A stretch of 64,000 nucleotides of DNA from Saccharomyces paradoxus (lineage: Eukaryota > Ascomycota > Saccharomycetes > Saccharomycetales > Saccharomycetaceae), in NCBI RefSeq assembly GCF_002079055.1, contig NC_047489.1:124001-188000 (forward strand). The letters run 5' to 3'. The notes beneath the pieces were generated by a model. That model was given only the letters and a program-made list of their open reading frames with translations. It was not told where the DNA came from and searched no databases. Within the stretch, counting starts at the first letter, position 1, and the number at the start of each line of letters is the position of its first letter. Position numbers and translations under genes: made by a program. Of the stretch, positions 30,803-41,538 are shown one piece after another.

Positions 30803-32614
30803 ATGACTGGTATGAATGATCATAATGCCGCTATTCCTCAGCAAACTCCAAGGAAACATGCGCTATCTTCTAAAGTTATGCAACTTTTTAGAAGTGGTTC
30901 AAGATCATCTAGGCAAGGAAAGCCTTCATCGAACATCCAACCACCTTCTAATATAAACACAAACGTTTCATCAGCGTCTAAATCAGCCAAACTTGGCTTG
31001 CATACCCCAACCTCTGCTACTGCTAGAGGAGTTTCTACTTCTGCCAATACTGCAGGTGTGAGTAAAACGGGCATGTACATGCCCGAATATTATCAGTCGG
31101 CATCACCATCCCACTCCAGTTCGTCCGCATCATTAAATAATCATATCGATATTAACACCTCTAAATCATCATCAGCTGCCTCTTTAACTTCATCGGTATC
31201 AGCTCTATCCTTATCACCCACATCAGCCATAAATATTAGCTCCAAAAGTTTGAGTCCAAAATTCTCCCATCACAGTAATTGTAATACTGCCATTACACCT
31301 GCCCCTACTCCTACTGCTTCGAGTATTAATAATGTAAATAAGATAACCAATACAAGTGCACCTATTTGTGGGAGATTTCTCGTGCACAAAGATGGTACGC
31401 ATGAACACCACTTGAAAAATGCTAAGAGACAAGAGAAGCTGAGCACAATGATTAAAAACATGGTTGGTGCAAGCAAATTACGTGGTGAGGCAAAATCTGC
31501 TGTCCCTGATATAATAATGGATCCGAAGACTACTTTAAAGTCTAACAAGAATCCTCCTACCCTTTTTGCAGGTTTTATGAAGCAAGTTGTAGACATGGAC
31601 GATAAATATCCAGAAGGTACACCCGTAAATGGCACTTTGAATGGTTCTGAAAGGGATATAAACAGGTCCGAACAAAACGAATCTAAGAATAATGCACATA
31701 GTACCACGTCTACTAAAAGAGATACCCAATGTTTTGCCGAAAAGTATGGCCGCTGCCAAGAAGTCCTTGGCAAAGGTGCTTTTGGTGTAGTAAGAATATG
31801 TCAAAAGAAAAATGTTTTGTCCCAGGATGGTAATAAAAGTGAAAAGCTTTACGCAGTGAAAGAGTTTAAGCGTAGAGCATCTGAATCTGCGGAAAAGTAT
31901 TCTAAGAGATTAACTTCTGAGTTTTGCATTTCTTCCTCATTACACCATACAAATATTGTTACTACACTAGACCTTTTCCAAGACGCTAAAGGCGAGTACT
32001 GCGAAGTAATGGAATATTGTGCTGGTGGCGATTTATTCACTTTAGTCGTTGCCGCTGGAAAATTAGAATATATGGAAGCCGACTGTTTCTTCAAACAGCT
32101 CATAAGAGGTGTTGTTTACATGCATGAAATGGGTGTTTGTCATAGAGATTTGAAGCCCGAGAACTTACTGCTCACGCACGACGGTGTGTTAAAAATAACA
32201 GATTTTGGTAACAGTGAATGTTTTAAGATGGCATGGGAAAAGAACATTCACCTTAGTGGAGGTGTTTGTGGCTCATCGCCATACATCGCCCCAGAGGAAT
32301 ATATTAAAGAAGAGTTCGACCCAAGACCCGTAGATATATGGGCGTGTGGTGTCATTTATATGGCAATGAGAACTGGCAGACAATTGTGGAGTTCTGCTGA
32401 AAAGGACGATCCATTTTATATGAATTATTTGAAAGGACGGAAGGAAAAAGGCGGCTATGAGCCAATCGAAAGTTTGAAAAGAGCCAGGTGTAGGAATGTT
32501 ATATATTCGATGTTAGATCCCGTTCCCTATAGAAGAATCAATGGGAAACAAATTTTGAACAGTGAATGGGGAAGGGAGATAAAATGCTGTCATAATGGGC
32601 GCGCATTGAAATAG
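30803..32614 (+). CDS. SAT4: Sat4/Hal4, Ser/Thr kinase of salt tolerance
   Basis: Sat4 (Hal4) with its paralog Hal5 stabilises the Trk1 potassium transporter and other permeases at the plasma membrane. The product is 603 residues from ATG 30803. The frame is open upstream from a GTG but without an ATG. The N-terminal ~310 residues are Ser/Thr/Asn-rich and disordered, with runs such as [10 protein letters not shown]. The kinase domain follows: glycine loop [17 protein letters not shown] with the ATP-anchoring Lys, [10 protein letters not shown] catalytic loop, DFGNSE, and APEEY in place of APE. It belongs to the fungal NPR/HAL5 group. Confidence 0.96.
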   Translation: MTGMNDHNAAIPQQTPRKHALSSKVMQLFRSGSRSSRQGKPSSNIQPPSNINTNVSSASKSAKLGLHTPTSATARGVSTSANTAGVSKTGMYMPEYYQSASPSHSSSSASLNNHIDINTSKSSSAASLTSSVSALSLSPTSAINISSKSLSPKFSHHSNCNTAITPAPTPTASSINNVNKITNTSAPICGRFLVHKDGTHEHHLKNAKRQEKLSTMIKNMVGASKLRGEAKSAVPDIIMDPKTTLKSNKNPPTLFAGFMKQVVDMDDKYPEGTPVNGTLNGSERDINRSEQNESKNNAHSTTSTKRDTQCFAEKYGRCQEVLGKGAFGVVRICQKKNVLSQDGNKSEKLYAVKEFKRRASESAEKYSKRLTSEFCISSSLHHTNIVTTLDLFQDAKGEYCEVMEYCAGGDLFTLVVAAGKLEYMEADCFFKQLIRGVVYMHEMGVCHRDLKPENLLLTHDGVLKITDFGNSECFKMAWEKNIHLSGGVCGSSPYIAPEEYIKEEFDPRPVDIWACGVIYMAMRTGRQLWSSAEKDDPFYMNYLKGRKEKGGYEPIESLKRARCRNVIYSMLDPVPYRRINGKQILNSEWGREIKCCHNGRALK

Positions 32615-33068
32615 ACAATTTCACTTTCACATTTCACAGTGCTTTGTAATAGTTCGGTATTTTCTACCTCATTCAGTACACTAAAGAATGCTATCTGGTA
32701 TTCGTGTCCTGTTTCATTAGTTGTATTGTTCCATTTTTATTTTCCATTTTGGCTGATTACGGATCACGTTTTAATTGGTAAATACCATGAATTAAAAAAA
32801 AGAATTGTAACCTTATTTAAAAAAAATAGTACATAACAATAAAAAAAGATAATAATTTTGAAATTTATTGCTAGATATTTTTTCGTTTATTGTATTTTTA
32901 TTGACAACAACACATGCTCCCGCTTATTATCACTGTTTATTTGTTTCCTTAGAAAAGGTTGATTGGTCAGATAAAGTAAAATAGTAGATTATAGGGTTAC
33001 CCAAGTCTATTAATTTTGAGGGAAGGAAACAAAAATGACCGGAACAAATTAAAGGCAATAGCCTGAAT
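32615..33068. other. Convergent 3' region, SAT4 and RVS161
   Basis: 454 bp, AT-rich, with poly(A)-like tracts around 32794-32870. No gene is seen. Confidence 0.5.
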
Positions 33069-33866
33069 TTATTTTATCCCGAGCGCACAAATATCTAGAC
33101 TTGTCATTTGCCCTAATAGCTCTTCGATTTTAGTGTCTAATAACCCATTAGCGTAGTCGTCTCTTGATTGTTGGTCCAAATATTGTTGAATCTGTGCTAA
33201 GCGAGTATAACCATCAGTACAGAATCTTAGCTGAATCTTGATTAAAGCTTCAAAACTTGGGTCGAAGTAAGGTACTCTCAATGAAACTAACTGTGGTAGT
33301 TCAGTTTTTAATTGGTTATTAAGATTTTCGAAAATATCTTTAGCTAAACTCAATTCTTTTTCAGCCCTTGGCAGCTTAGAGGCATCTTTAGCGGGTTTAT
33401 CCACTAATCTACGAACTTTTGCCTTTGCAGCATCGAAATCTTGTTTCTTATGGTCTCTCTTTTTTATGGCCTCCTCAATTTCTTTGAAATATGTCGAAAA
33501 TTTTGTTATTGGATCCAGTACAGTTTCTCTTAGAGGCCCGTCCAATTGTTTGACAGTTTCACTATCAAAATCTTGAACACATTGCAGATAATAGTTACCA
33601 ACGTTGTAGCCACCACCAGCAACATATTTCGAATCGTCGTAAAGGTTAGAGATGACTTCGGCAATAGTGGTTTGTGATGCTGTCACAGCTCTTAAGGAGT
33701 CCAAGAAACCCTTGGCTTCTTTTTGCAATGCTTCACCTGCTCTTTGAAGAACTTTATAGCGACGTTCTTCCATGTCATACTCTTTATCAATGGTTTTGTC
33801 GACATTCTTAATGATCACACTGTGGCCAGCTCTGTTAATGGCCTTCTTAAAACCTTCCCAACTCAT
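33069..33866 (-). CDS. RVS161: Rvs161, amphiphysin-like BAR protein
   Basis: Rvs161 forms a heterodimer with Rvs167 that bends the neck of endocytic pits and drives scission. It also has a separate role in cell fusion with Fus2. The product is 265 residues, a BAR domain without an SH3 domain, as in S. cerevisiae. The start MSWEGFKKAINRAGHSVIIK forms the amphipathic N-terminal helix, and long charged helices follow (RYKVLQRAGEALQKEAKGF, KKRDHKKQDFDAAKAKVRRL). The basic cluster near residues 135-155 fits the membrane-facing surface. It is convergent to SAT4. Confidence 0.97.
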   Translation of the reverse strand: MSWEGFKKAINRAGHSVIIKNVDKTIDKEYDMEERRYKVLQRAGEALQKEAKGFLDSLRAVTASQTTIAEVISNLYDDSKYVAGGGYNVGNYYLQCVQDFDSETVKQLDGPLRETVLDPITKFSTYFKEIEEAIKKRDHKKQDFDAAKAKVRRLVDKPAKDASKLPRAEKELSLAKDIFENLNNQLKTELPQLVSLRVPYFDPSFEALIKIQLRFCTDGYTRLAQIQQYLDQQSRDDYANGLLDTKIEELLGQMTSLDICALGIK

Positions 33867-34618
33867 CTTGTATTAGCTTTCTTCTGGTTTCTTATAGTTG
33901 AGCTTGTACGGTTTTCTATATCACAACGTTCCCTTTTCTTCTTTCATTTCTGCTTGCTATTTAATTTGTTTTCCCTTTCTTCTAACTCGGATCCTCATAA
34001 TCGTTCAAAATCCGCGCATTTGGATTGTCCAGCCCCTGCAGCGTCCAGCTCAGCCAACAAAAAAATTATACATAGGTGTTAAAGAAACGTTTCATGTTTG
34101 TTACAACAAAAAAAATATAGCGGAATCATATTATGTATGGCAAAATATGGATCTTTTTTTGCCTTTCGATTACATAGTATTAGTCACACCATCTCCCAAG
34201 GTAACCTAAGGTTTTATCAGAAACTCATATCCTATTTTCTTTTCTGAGGGAATAAATAAAGTGTTGGCTGAACAAGTAAAGTAGTTATCAAAGAATGAAG
34301 TAGATTTGTGTGCTAAATTTTTGTATTTTTGCGTTAACTGTTCTCTTGCATACATCATCTGTGTTTTTATAGTCATTTTCCTACTTTGTTTATGTCTTGT
34401 TCTGGTATTTTATGTTTGAAAAAACGCGTAGTTGCAAAGAAACAGAATATTATTAAAAGTGTACGACTGTAAAAGTCATTCTATTTAAACATAGAAAAGT
34501 ACGATTACTTGATGTAATTATATAAGGTCATAAAATAATTATCATAATTAGAAGATCGAAAAAAAAAACTAGTCTTTTTTTTTATTTCAATAGTTTTCGT
34601 TATTAGTAGGTCGTTTCC
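33867..34618. other. Intergenic region, RVS161 promoter and ADY2 3' end
   Basis: 752 bp with pyrimidine tracts near RVS161 (33880-33990) and an AT-rich middle holding a candidate origin sequence at 34408-34418. No gene is seen. Confidence 0.5.
34408..34418 (+). other. Candidate origin consensus, possibly ARS309
   Basis: TTTTATGTTTG matches WTTTAYRTTTW at 10 of 11 positions, in the gap where ARS309 maps in S. cerevisiae. The non-consensus last base makes this tentative. Confidence 0.4.
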
Positions 34619-35470
34619 TTAAAAGATAACCCTTTCGGTAGATGGCAATGGGAATGGGCGAGCCAATACATATGAATTCTGCTTTGTAGCAACACCTGCA
34701 TATGCGTTGTACCAAGCAATGAAGGCAACAACAACTCCCAGGACACCACCTGCTCTTGTAACGCCAAGTCTATTTGCAAAGTGGCCGATAGAAAGCAGTA
34801 AGAAAGTTAATGCCAGTAAGAAGAACAACAAAAAGAACATAACTGTGGATTTCATAGTACAGACGGTTAAACCGAACGTGAAGATGGCCCACCCTAATAA
34901 ATAAAATCCTAAGGCGTTATTCAAATCAGATTCGTTATCTTCGTAAGCTTCTAAAATACCAAACCAAGGAATGTAAATAGCAGCGAAACTCAACCAAAAT
35001 CCACCGTAAGAACATAATGCTGTACCACCAAAAGTGTTCTCCAAAGCTATTTCCCAAATACCAGCAATTAGTTGCACCAATCCACCATAGAACATGGCGC
35101 AACCAACGACAACATTGGGAACAGTAATACCTTGCGCTCTTGCGTTGAACATAGATAGCACAAATGTTGTCAATGCGAAGGCTGAAAGACCTAAGGGCGC
35201 AGGATTGGCAAATTTATGCACTGGGGCAGGAGCCAAACCTGGATTTAAGGTACCACCAAAGGCTTGATATAAGTCACTTTTCAAGAACTTTTGACGTCCG
35301 ATATAGATGTATTCGTTGTTATCACCTCCAGTATAAATCTTGCCCAACGAGTCATGAGATGGACGTTCATCTTCTGCAACGCCATTAACGTCATTGTCAT
35401 GAGAGCTATAATATCCGGCTGGGGCATTTTCCAAATCGGTGTTTCCGCTCGTTTGTTCCTTGTCAGACAT
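34619..35470 (-). CDS. ADY2: Ady2/Ato1, acetate (ammonium) transporter
   Basis: This is a plasma membrane carrier for acetate in derepressed cells, also linked to ammonium export and spore formation. The product is 283 residues. The N-terminal ~85 residues are polar, and the family signature NPAPLGLSAFALTTF follows at the first membrane helix (near residue 88). Six hydrophobic segments can be traced, the last reaching about residue 255. The C-terminal NPVIF-like tail is short (FPLPSTERVIF). It belongs to the GPR1/FUN34/YaaH family, and ATO2 is the close paralog. A CSRE and Adr1 half-sites upstream fit control by Cat8 and Adr1 on non-fermentable carbon. Confidence 0.95.
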   Translation of the reverse strand: MSDKEQTSGNTDLENAPAGYYSSHDNDVNGVAEDERPSHDSLGKIYTGGDNNEYIYIGRQKFLKSDLYQAFGGTLNPGLAPAPVHKFANPAPLGLSAFALTTFVLSMFNARAQGITVPNVVVGCAMFYGGLVQLIAGIWEIALENTFGGTALCSYGGFWLSFAAIYIPWFGILEAYEDNESDLNNALGFYLLGWAIFTFGLTVCTMKSTVMFFLLFFLLALTFLLLSIGHFANRLGVTRAGGVLGVVVAFIAWYNAYAGVATKQNSYVLARPFPLPSTERVIF

Positions 35471-36075
35471 GTTATTTGTTGTATGTGAGTTTGTTTTGTG
35501 GTTGTTTAGTTATATCCGTGTGGCCGTTGACTATTTGTCTTTTTTCTTGTAAACAGATGTTTGTAGTTTCCTGTTGTAATGCTATCGCTCCTGGAAGATG
35601 TACAAAATGAATCCGTGGCAAGATCTCGGGAAATACGATCCAACGAAGGTGCTTTATATACAGCTTGCTGCCTCTGACAGAGTGGAGTACAGAGAAAAAG
35701 ACGCCTTAGCCGCCCAACGCGCGATAACAAAGAAAAAGCTGTAAGTAGCTGCAGTCTTCCCCAACGTTTGTTACCCCAACAATACCGAAATAGCCGCCCA
35801 ACCGCAAATCTGGTAAGATATCTTTTTGTATTTCCCTGCAGATGACCTTCCACGCCGCCCCTTTTTGTAGTCACGCCTTAAAGGGCTCTTGTTTAGGAGA
35901 CCCGCATGGGGCTACACGTAAAAACCGTAGCTCGGAGAACCGCTCAGCCGCTCGTCTGTTCCACGGAGCTCCGGATCAACGGGTAGTGGACCCTCTCGGA
36001 AATAAGTTAGAAAAGTTGGGGGGCTAAAGATTATTATTTTCTTACGTAAAAAAGACGAAACTACACAACACCTAT
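35471..36075. other. ADY2 promoter region
   Basis: 605 bp between ADY2 and the ADP1 3' end. It holds a CSRE (35972-35983) and Adr1-type half-sites: CCCCAA at 35759-35764 and 35774-35779, and TTGGGG at 36016-36021. No gene is seen. Confidence 0.55.
35972..35983 (-). promoter_or_regulatory. CSRE (Cat8/Sip4 site) upstream of ADY2
   Basis: The minus strand reads CCCGTTGATCCG, matching YCCRTTNRNCCG at every position. It lies ~500 bp upstream of the ADY2 ATG, in the only promoter of this gap. ADY2 is a known glucose-repressed gene of acetate use, so control by Cat8 is plausible. Confidence 0.6.
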
Positions 36076-39000
36076 CTACTTTTGTTCCACAACTATCCAC
36101 TTAAGGGCTAGATACCCCATTATTAGAAACGCCACATTAAACAGAGCCAAGATCTTGATGTCAAAAACAAGATTCTGGACAACAAATCCGAATGTGCTTA
36201 AGATAGTAGCGCCGGGAACCTCAATATTTAAACCGTACTTTCTCTCTTTTAACATCAACGTTTTAACTTCATTGATCAATAAAGATTCGTAGGCGTAGTA
36301 GAACACAGAGAAATTTTTCAGATACTTGAAGGCCACGTTTGTAATATTCTTAGTGTTGATAAACAGTCCGCTGAATAGTAGCGAACCCAGAAGCACCAAC
36401 ACACTTAATATAATAGAGTTGTTCAAGTCTTCAAAAATTATGCCGATGGTGAGGATTTCCAACGATATTCCAAGGTTAAACAATATAAGGATCCCGATAC
36501 ATTTGAAAAAGGCATTGTCTTTCATGTTTAAGCCAGTCATTGGATAAACAATTAACGACAAGAGTATAGGTGGTACTACACGTAACGGAACCACTTCACT
36601 CATTATCTTACTGATGTAGTATGCAAATGGCGAATAATAGTTATTGGATCTCTCTTTTATGAAAATGATTCTTTCCAGGGCAAATGAACTGAGGCCTGTG
36701 AATGTAACAAAACCGAAGTACGTCAATATGAAGAAAAACAGTCCCATTCTGTTCTGAAACCCGCTGATATCATTGGAGACATTGTAGTATAACGTTCCCA
36801 AGAATAAACTCAATAGGATCGTTAATAAGTAATTACCCAATAATAGTTTAGGGTTCCTGTACATGTTTTTGAAACTTCTTGAATTCAATATCGATAACTG
36901 TTGCAGAAAACCAGCAGATTCTTGACCTGTGGGCAAATCTCCACTCAAAACGTTACTGTCTTCGTCACCTTCGCTTAAAACTTCCTCGATCTCCTGTGTA
37001 AGCTCCGCATAATAAACACTATCTTTGTACTTATCGTGTAATAGCTTGGTATTCAAGTCAATCTCAGTAGTGCCTCGTCTTCCATCTGTTCCTTCCACAT
37101 CTTCTTCATCTCTAAGCAAAGATCTAATCTCATCTCTATGAGCTGCGAGATGGGCCCACTCTCTCTGCGTAGTACCATCACTGCTAGTGAATGTTGTCTG
37201 GTGTATGGTATTATCAATATCATTAGCATCCGCACCAGCTTCTAGATCGGAAATGTTTCTGATTCTTCTCCTTTTCCCCTGAGGTCCAGCTTCAAAAGTA
37301 ATATCAATCAAATAATCCGCAATATTATAGTTGTCCGGACAAATATAACCCTCATTTCTCAAAAATTCTGACACTTTCTTGGCATTTCCGGAATAGACCA
37401 TCTCACCTTTACTTAATAGGACCAGTTTATCGAATAAATAAAATATATTTGACCTCGGCTGATGAATAGATAGCACTAAAGTTCTATTATAGTCGCTGGA
37501 TAACCTCACTAAACATTCAATAACATTATTAGCGTTACTAGCATCCAAGCCGGATGTGGGTTCATCCAAAAATAAGACCAATGGAGATGTCACTAATTCG
37601 CATGCAATAGAAACTCGACGTTTTTCACCTCCACTAATACCGCGATCAAATTCATTACCAATAATACGATCTTTGATGTCAATAATTCTTAGTTCTTCCA
37701 ACACTTTATAAACTCGTGCCTTCTTGGCCTCAAATGATAACACTTTTGGCAACCTTAACAGCGCACTGTTTAAGACAGTTTCAAAAACAGTCAAAGTAGG
37801 CAACAAAAAGTCATCTTGGTCGACGAACCCGATTATTTTCGAGAAGGATTTACGGTCCATACTAATACCGTTAACTTTTATGGTACCAGAAACATGGCCA
37901 GTTTTCCTTTTCATTGCTAGGATGTCTAATAAAGTGGTTTTACCTGCACCAGATCCACCCATGATAGCTAATATTTGGCCAGGCTTTACAATACCACTAA
38001 TTTCATTTAACACTGTTTCTTCAACGCCATCAGAGTTTATTGAGGGGACACTATAAGTGATATTTTCAAAACTTAACGTCGCCAGTGTGTCATCTTCATT
38101 TTGTAAGAAATTATTTACCGCATCTTCATCCGGCAAACGAATGGGAGACTTTGAGGAACCCATTCCGTTTCTAAATAACGGAGATTTAGAAATGTAAAAC
38201 GTAGCGAATGTAAAAAGCGCCAAGACCATCACAGCAGTCAATGCCAACACCAATTTTCCCTGCCATGATGCTGTTGGATCTTTTGAAGGAGATTTGTAAC
38301 CCGGAATCTCGCTATAATGAACACATTCACCAGATTCACACTTCAAAGTAATATAGGGGTCACCGAAAATGGTTAAGATTAAATCATTCATAGAAGGTTC
38401 ACTGAATTTACATTGTCTTGTTTCCAAGTCACAACTGAAATCCCCTGGCCCTTTTATAGTCTCTGTCAAGAAATCTGAGATATCAATAGACCCCTTAGCG
38501 CCACACAACATGGTGTCGGGAACACACTTGCATTGAACATCATTACACTTATAATGGGAGGTATTCTGTTCCAAATCGTATTCAAAAGCACAATCGCCCA
38601 ATCCACAATAGAAGCTTTCTAACTGATCTATCCAAAACTGAAAATTACATTCTTGGTTAGGTTTATCACAAGCAAACGTAATTTGTGGTATTTTGCCATT
38701 TAAAATCTGTAAAATTTTTTCATTGGTCACATTACAGCCTGAAAAAACTTTATTTACAATCATACCATTCTTATAACATGTCCCCTTAATACTAGAATCG
38801 GGCATGAACGCATCACAAACAAAATCTTCTTGACAAACGTCACAATTAATTCCGCCCCATCCGGCATCGCAATGACAGGTGTTGTTTTGTGCTCTTATGG
38901 GACGGTCCTTATTACCGCTTTCATCCGGCGATAGACCGCCACACAGAGGAAGAGAACAATCGTCACCTGCAAAACCTTCTATACACTCACATCTACCAGT

Positions 39001-39225
39001 ATACGAATTGCATTCAGAAAACTGTTTGCATTCAAAAATAGGTAGCATACAATTGAAACATGGCAGGCACGTATCATTGCCCTTATCTTGTGCAGATAGG
39101 CGCGACTTTTTCGAAGAAGTACCTCCAAAGAATGGGGCCTCATCTTGTTTTGCAAGTACCACGGAACTGCATAATAATAGAAATGATAATATATTATAGT
39201 AGAGGTAACGTCGATAACTTTTCAT
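36076..39225 (-). CDS. ADP1: Adp1, ABCG-type half transporter
   Basis: The 1049-residue protein is an ABC transporter of the white/ABCG group. A signal peptide (LSFLLLCSSVVLA, residues ~13-25) is followed by a Cys-rich luminal region of ~290 residues with EGF-like repeats (CECIEGFAGDDCSLPLC, CHCDAGWGGINCDVC). A first membrane helix lies near residue 330 (LVLALTAVMVLALFTFATFYI). The ABC domain shows Walker A GGSGAGKTT, signature SGGEKRRVS and Walker B LVLFLDEPTSGLD. An acidic linker leads to six C-terminal helices, ending VVEQK. Substrate and location remain unproven. It is divergent to PGK1. Confidence 0.95.
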   Translation of the reverse strand: MKSYRRYLYYNILSFLLLCSSVVLAKQDEAPFFGGTSSKKSRLSAQDKGNDTCLPCFNCMLPIFECKQFSECNSYTGRCECIEGFAGDDCSLPLCGGLSPDESGNKDRPIRAQNNTCHCDAGWGGINCDVCQEDFVCDAFMPDSSIKGTCYKNGMIVNKVFSGCNVTNEKILQILNGKIPQITFACDKPNQECNFQFWIDQLESFYCGLGDCAFEYDLEQNTSHYKCNDVQCKCVPDTMLCGAKGSIDISDFLTETIKGPGDFSCDLETRQCKFSEPSMNDLILTIFGDPYITLKCESGECVHYSEIPGYKSPSKDPTASWQGKLVLALTAVMVLALFTFATFYISKSPLFRNGMGSSKSPIRLPDEDAVNNFLQNEDDTLATLSFENITYSVPSINSDGVEETVLNEISGIVKPGQILAIMGGSGAGKTTLLDILAMKRKTGHVSGTIKVNGISMDRKSFSKIIGFVDQDDFLLPTLTVFETVLNSALLRLPKVLSFEAKKARVYKVLEELRIIDIKDRIIGNEFDRGISGGEKRRVSIACELVTSPLVLFLDEPTSGLDASNANNVIECLVRLSSDYNRTLVLSIHQPRSNIFYLFDKLVLLSKGEMVYSGNAKKVSEFLRNEGYICPDNYNIADYLIDITFEAGPQGKRRRIRNISDLEAGADANDIDNTIHQTTFTSSDGTTQREWAHLAAHRDEIRSLLRDEEDVEGTDGRRGTTEIDLNTKLLHDKYKDSVYYAELTQEIEEVLSEGDEDSNVLSGDLPTGQESAGFLQQLSILNSRSFKNMYRNPKLLLGNYLLTILLSLFLGTLYYNVSNDISGFQNRMGLFFFILTYFGFVTFTGLSSFALERIIFIKERSNNYYSPFAYYISKIMSEVVPLRVVPPILLSLIVYPMTGLNMKDNAFFKCIGILILFNLGISLEILTIGIIFEDLNNSIILSVLVLLGSLLFSGLFINTKNITNVAFKYLKNFSVFYYAYESLLINEVKTLMLKERKYGLNIEVPGATILSTFGFVVQNLVFDIKILALFNVAFLIMGYLALKWIVVEQK

Positions 39226-39625
39226 ACTGTAATTGCTTTCAATCGAGTATTTTTAGCGTGCAATTTTTTGTAAAGCGAGTAATTTCTTTTTCTTTTCTAT
39301 TTTATTAGCTCTAATTTTTATTTTTGATTCCTGACTTCAACTCAAGATGCATAGATATAAAAACATATGCATACCAAGCATTCGCAAGAACTACTTGTAA
39401 GTAAGGAAAGAGTGAGGAACTATCGCATAATCGCTTTTGATGATATCGATTAGGGCGCGAATCCTTTATTTTGGCTTCACCCTCATACTATTATCAGGGC
39501 CAAAAAAAAAAAATGTTTCTCTCCTTCTTAAATGGGATTACCCTCATATAGCACGTGGCCTTTTTTCAAAAAAGATATTACCGTCATTGGTGACTTTATT
39601 ATGACGAAAAAGACGAAATTAAAAA

Positions 39626-39673
39626 ACACCCAAACACGCTCGACTTCCTGTCTTCCTGTTGATAGCAGCTTCC
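39626..39673 (+). promoter_or_regulatory. PGK1 upstream activating site (Rap1 and Gcr1)
   Basis: A Rap1-type site, ACACCCAAACACGC at 39626-39639, is followed by three CTTCC boxes for Gcr1 at 39644, 39652 and 39669. The arrangement and distance (~430-475 bp from ATG) match the known PGK1 activator of S. cerevisiae, as for other glycolytic genes. Confidence 0.85.
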
Positions 39674-39948
39674 AATTTCGTCACACAACAAGATCCTAGC
39701 GGCGGCTCGCAGATTTTGTAAGAAGTAATCGAAGGTTCTGGAATGGCGGGAAAGGGTTTAGTACCACATGCTATGATGCCCACTGTGCTCTCCAGAGCCA
39801 AGTTCGTTCGATCGCACTGTTACTCTCTCTCTCTTTCAAACAGAATTGTCCGAATCGTGTGACAACAACAGTCTGTTCTCACACACTCTTTTCTTCTAAC
39901 CAAGGGGGTGGTTTAGTTTAGTAGAACCTCGTGAAACTTACATTTACA

Positions 39949-39957
39949 TATATATAA
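39949..39957 (+). promoter_or_regulatory. PGK1 TATA box
   Basis: TATATATAA lies ~150 bp before the PGK1 ATG, a usual distance in yeast, with a CT-rich initiator stretch downstream (40040-40052). Confidence 0.75.
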
Positions 39958-40101
39958 ACTTGAGTAAATTGATCGATACTAGAAATGCACATTTAATCTT
40001 TTCCCATTCATAATTTTTCAAGTTCTTGGATGCTTTCTTATTCTTTTTTTTTCAGAACATCAAGGAAGTAATTATCTACTTTTTACAACAAATATAAAAC
40101 A

Positions 40102-41352
40102 ATGTCTTTATCCTCAAAGTTGTCTGTCCAAGATTTGGACTTGAAGGACAAGCGTGTCTTCATCAGAGTTGACTTCAACGTCCCATTGGACGGTAAGAAG
40201 ATCACTTCTAACCAAAGAATTGTTGCTGCTTTGCCAACCATCAAGTACGTTTTGGAACACCACCCAAGATACGTTGTCTTGGCTTCTCACTTGGGTAGAC
40301 CAAACGGTGAAAGAAATGAAAAATACTCTTTGGCTCCAGTTGCTAAGGAATTGCAATCATTGTTGGGTAAGGATGTCACCTTCTTGAACGACTGTGTCGG
40401 TCCAGAAGTTGATGCCGCTGTTAAGGCCTCTGCCCCAGGTTCCGTTATTTTGTTGGAAAACTTGCGTTACCACATCGAAGAAGAAGGTTCCAGAAAGGTT
40501 GACGGTCAAAAGGTCAAGGCTTCCAAGGAAGACGTCCAAAAGTTCAGACACGAATTGAGCTCTTTGGCTGATGTTTACATCAACGATGCCTTCGGTACCG
40601 CCCACAGAGCTCACTCTTCTATGGTCGGTTTCGACTTGCCACAACGTGCTGCCGGTTTCTTGTTGGAAAAGGAATTGAAGTACTTCGGTAAGGCTTTGGA
40701 AAACCCAACCAGACCATTCTTGGCCATCTTAGGTGGTGCCAAGGTTGCTGACAAGATTCAATTGATTGACAACTTGTTGGACAAGGTCGACTCTATCATC
40801 ATTGGTGGTGGTATGGCTTTCACCTTCAAGAAGGTTTTGGAAAACACCGAAATCGGTAACTCCATCTTCGACAAGGCCGGTGCTGAAATTGTTCCAAAGT
40901 TAATGGAAAAGGCCAAGGCCAAGGGTGTCGAAGTCGTCTTACCAGTCGACTTCATCATTGCTGATGCATTCTCTGCTGATGCCAACACCAAGATTGTCAC
41001 TGACAAGGAAGGTATTCCAGCTGGCTGGCAAGGGTTGGACAATGGTCCAGAATCTAGAAAGTTGTTTGCTGCTACTGTTGCAAAGGCTAAGACCATTGTC
41101 TGGAACGGTCCACCAGGTGTTTTCGAATTCGAAAAGTTCGCTGCTGGTACCAAGGCTTTGTTAGACGAAGTTGTCAAGAGCTCTACTGCTGGTAACACCG
41201 TCATCATTGGTGGTGGTGACACTGCCACTGTCGCTAAGAAGTACGGTGTCACTGACAAGATCTCCCATGTTTCTACTGGTGGTGGTGCTTCTTTGGAATT
41301 ATTGGAAGGTAAGGAATTGCCAGGTGTTGCTTTCTTATCCGAAAAGAAATAA
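40102..41352 (+). CDS. PGK1: Pgk1, 3-phosphoglycerate kinase
   Basis: Pgk1 transfers phosphate from 1,3-bisphosphoglycerate to ADP in glycolysis and the reverse in gluconeogenesis, in the cytosol. The product is 416 residues. Signature RVDFNVPLD is at residues ~22-30, [10 protein letters not shown] near 60, GGAKVADKI near 212, and the nucleotide-binding [13 protein letters not shown] near 370. Codon use is extremely biased (TTG, AAG, GGT, AGA, CCA), unlike most neighbours, as expected for one of the most highly expressed genes. Compared with S. cerevisiae as I recall it, there are about four residue changes (for example AGNT preceded by Thr instead of Ala) and many silent ones. Confidence 0.99.
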   Translation: MSLSSKLSVQDLDLKDKRVFIRVDFNVPLDGKKITSNQRIVAALPTIKYVLEHHPRYVVLASHLGRPNGERNEKYSLAPVAKELQSLLGKDVTFLNDCVGPEVDAAVKASAPGSVILLENLRYHIEEEGSRKVDGQKVKASKEDVQKFRHELSSLADVYINDAFGTAHRAHSSMVGFDLPQRAAGFLLEKELKYFGKALENPTRPFLAILGGAKVADKIQLIDNLLDKVDSIIIGGGMAFTFKKVLENTEIGNSIFDKAGAEIVPKLMEKAKAKGVEVVLPVDFIIADAFSADANTKIVTDKEGIPAGWQGLDNGPESRKLFAATVAKAKTIVWNGPPGVFEFEKFAAGTKALLDEVVKSSTAGNTVIIGGGDTATVAKKYGVTDKISHVSTGGGASLELLEGKELPGVAFLSEKK

Positions 41353-41538
41353 ATTGAATTGAATTAAAATCGATAGATTAATTTTTTTCTTTTCTCTTTC
41401 CCCATTCTTTACGCTAAAAATAATAGTTTACTTTATTTTTCTGAATAATTTTTGATTATTTACGTATATATAGACTATTATTTATCTTTTAATGATTATT
41501 AAGATTTTTATTAAAAAAGTTGCTCCTTTTTGGCACAA

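Larger units (their letters stand above)
39226..40101. other. ADP1-PGK1 divergent promoter region
   Basis: 876 bp holding the PGK1 upstream activator, TATA box and a CT-rich leader ending ATATAAAACA before the PGK1 ATG. ADP1 starts at the left end. No other gene is seen. Confidence 0.7.

Noticed and set aside
31270-31773. 167-codon minus-strand frame in SAT4
   Set aside because: It is a shadow of the Ser/Thr-rich coding region of SAT4, with no domain.
40758-41258. 166-codon minus-strand frame inside PGK1
   Set aside because: It is the mirror of highly biased PGK1 codons. The doubtful S. cerevisiae ORF YCR013C is of the same kind. No independent support.
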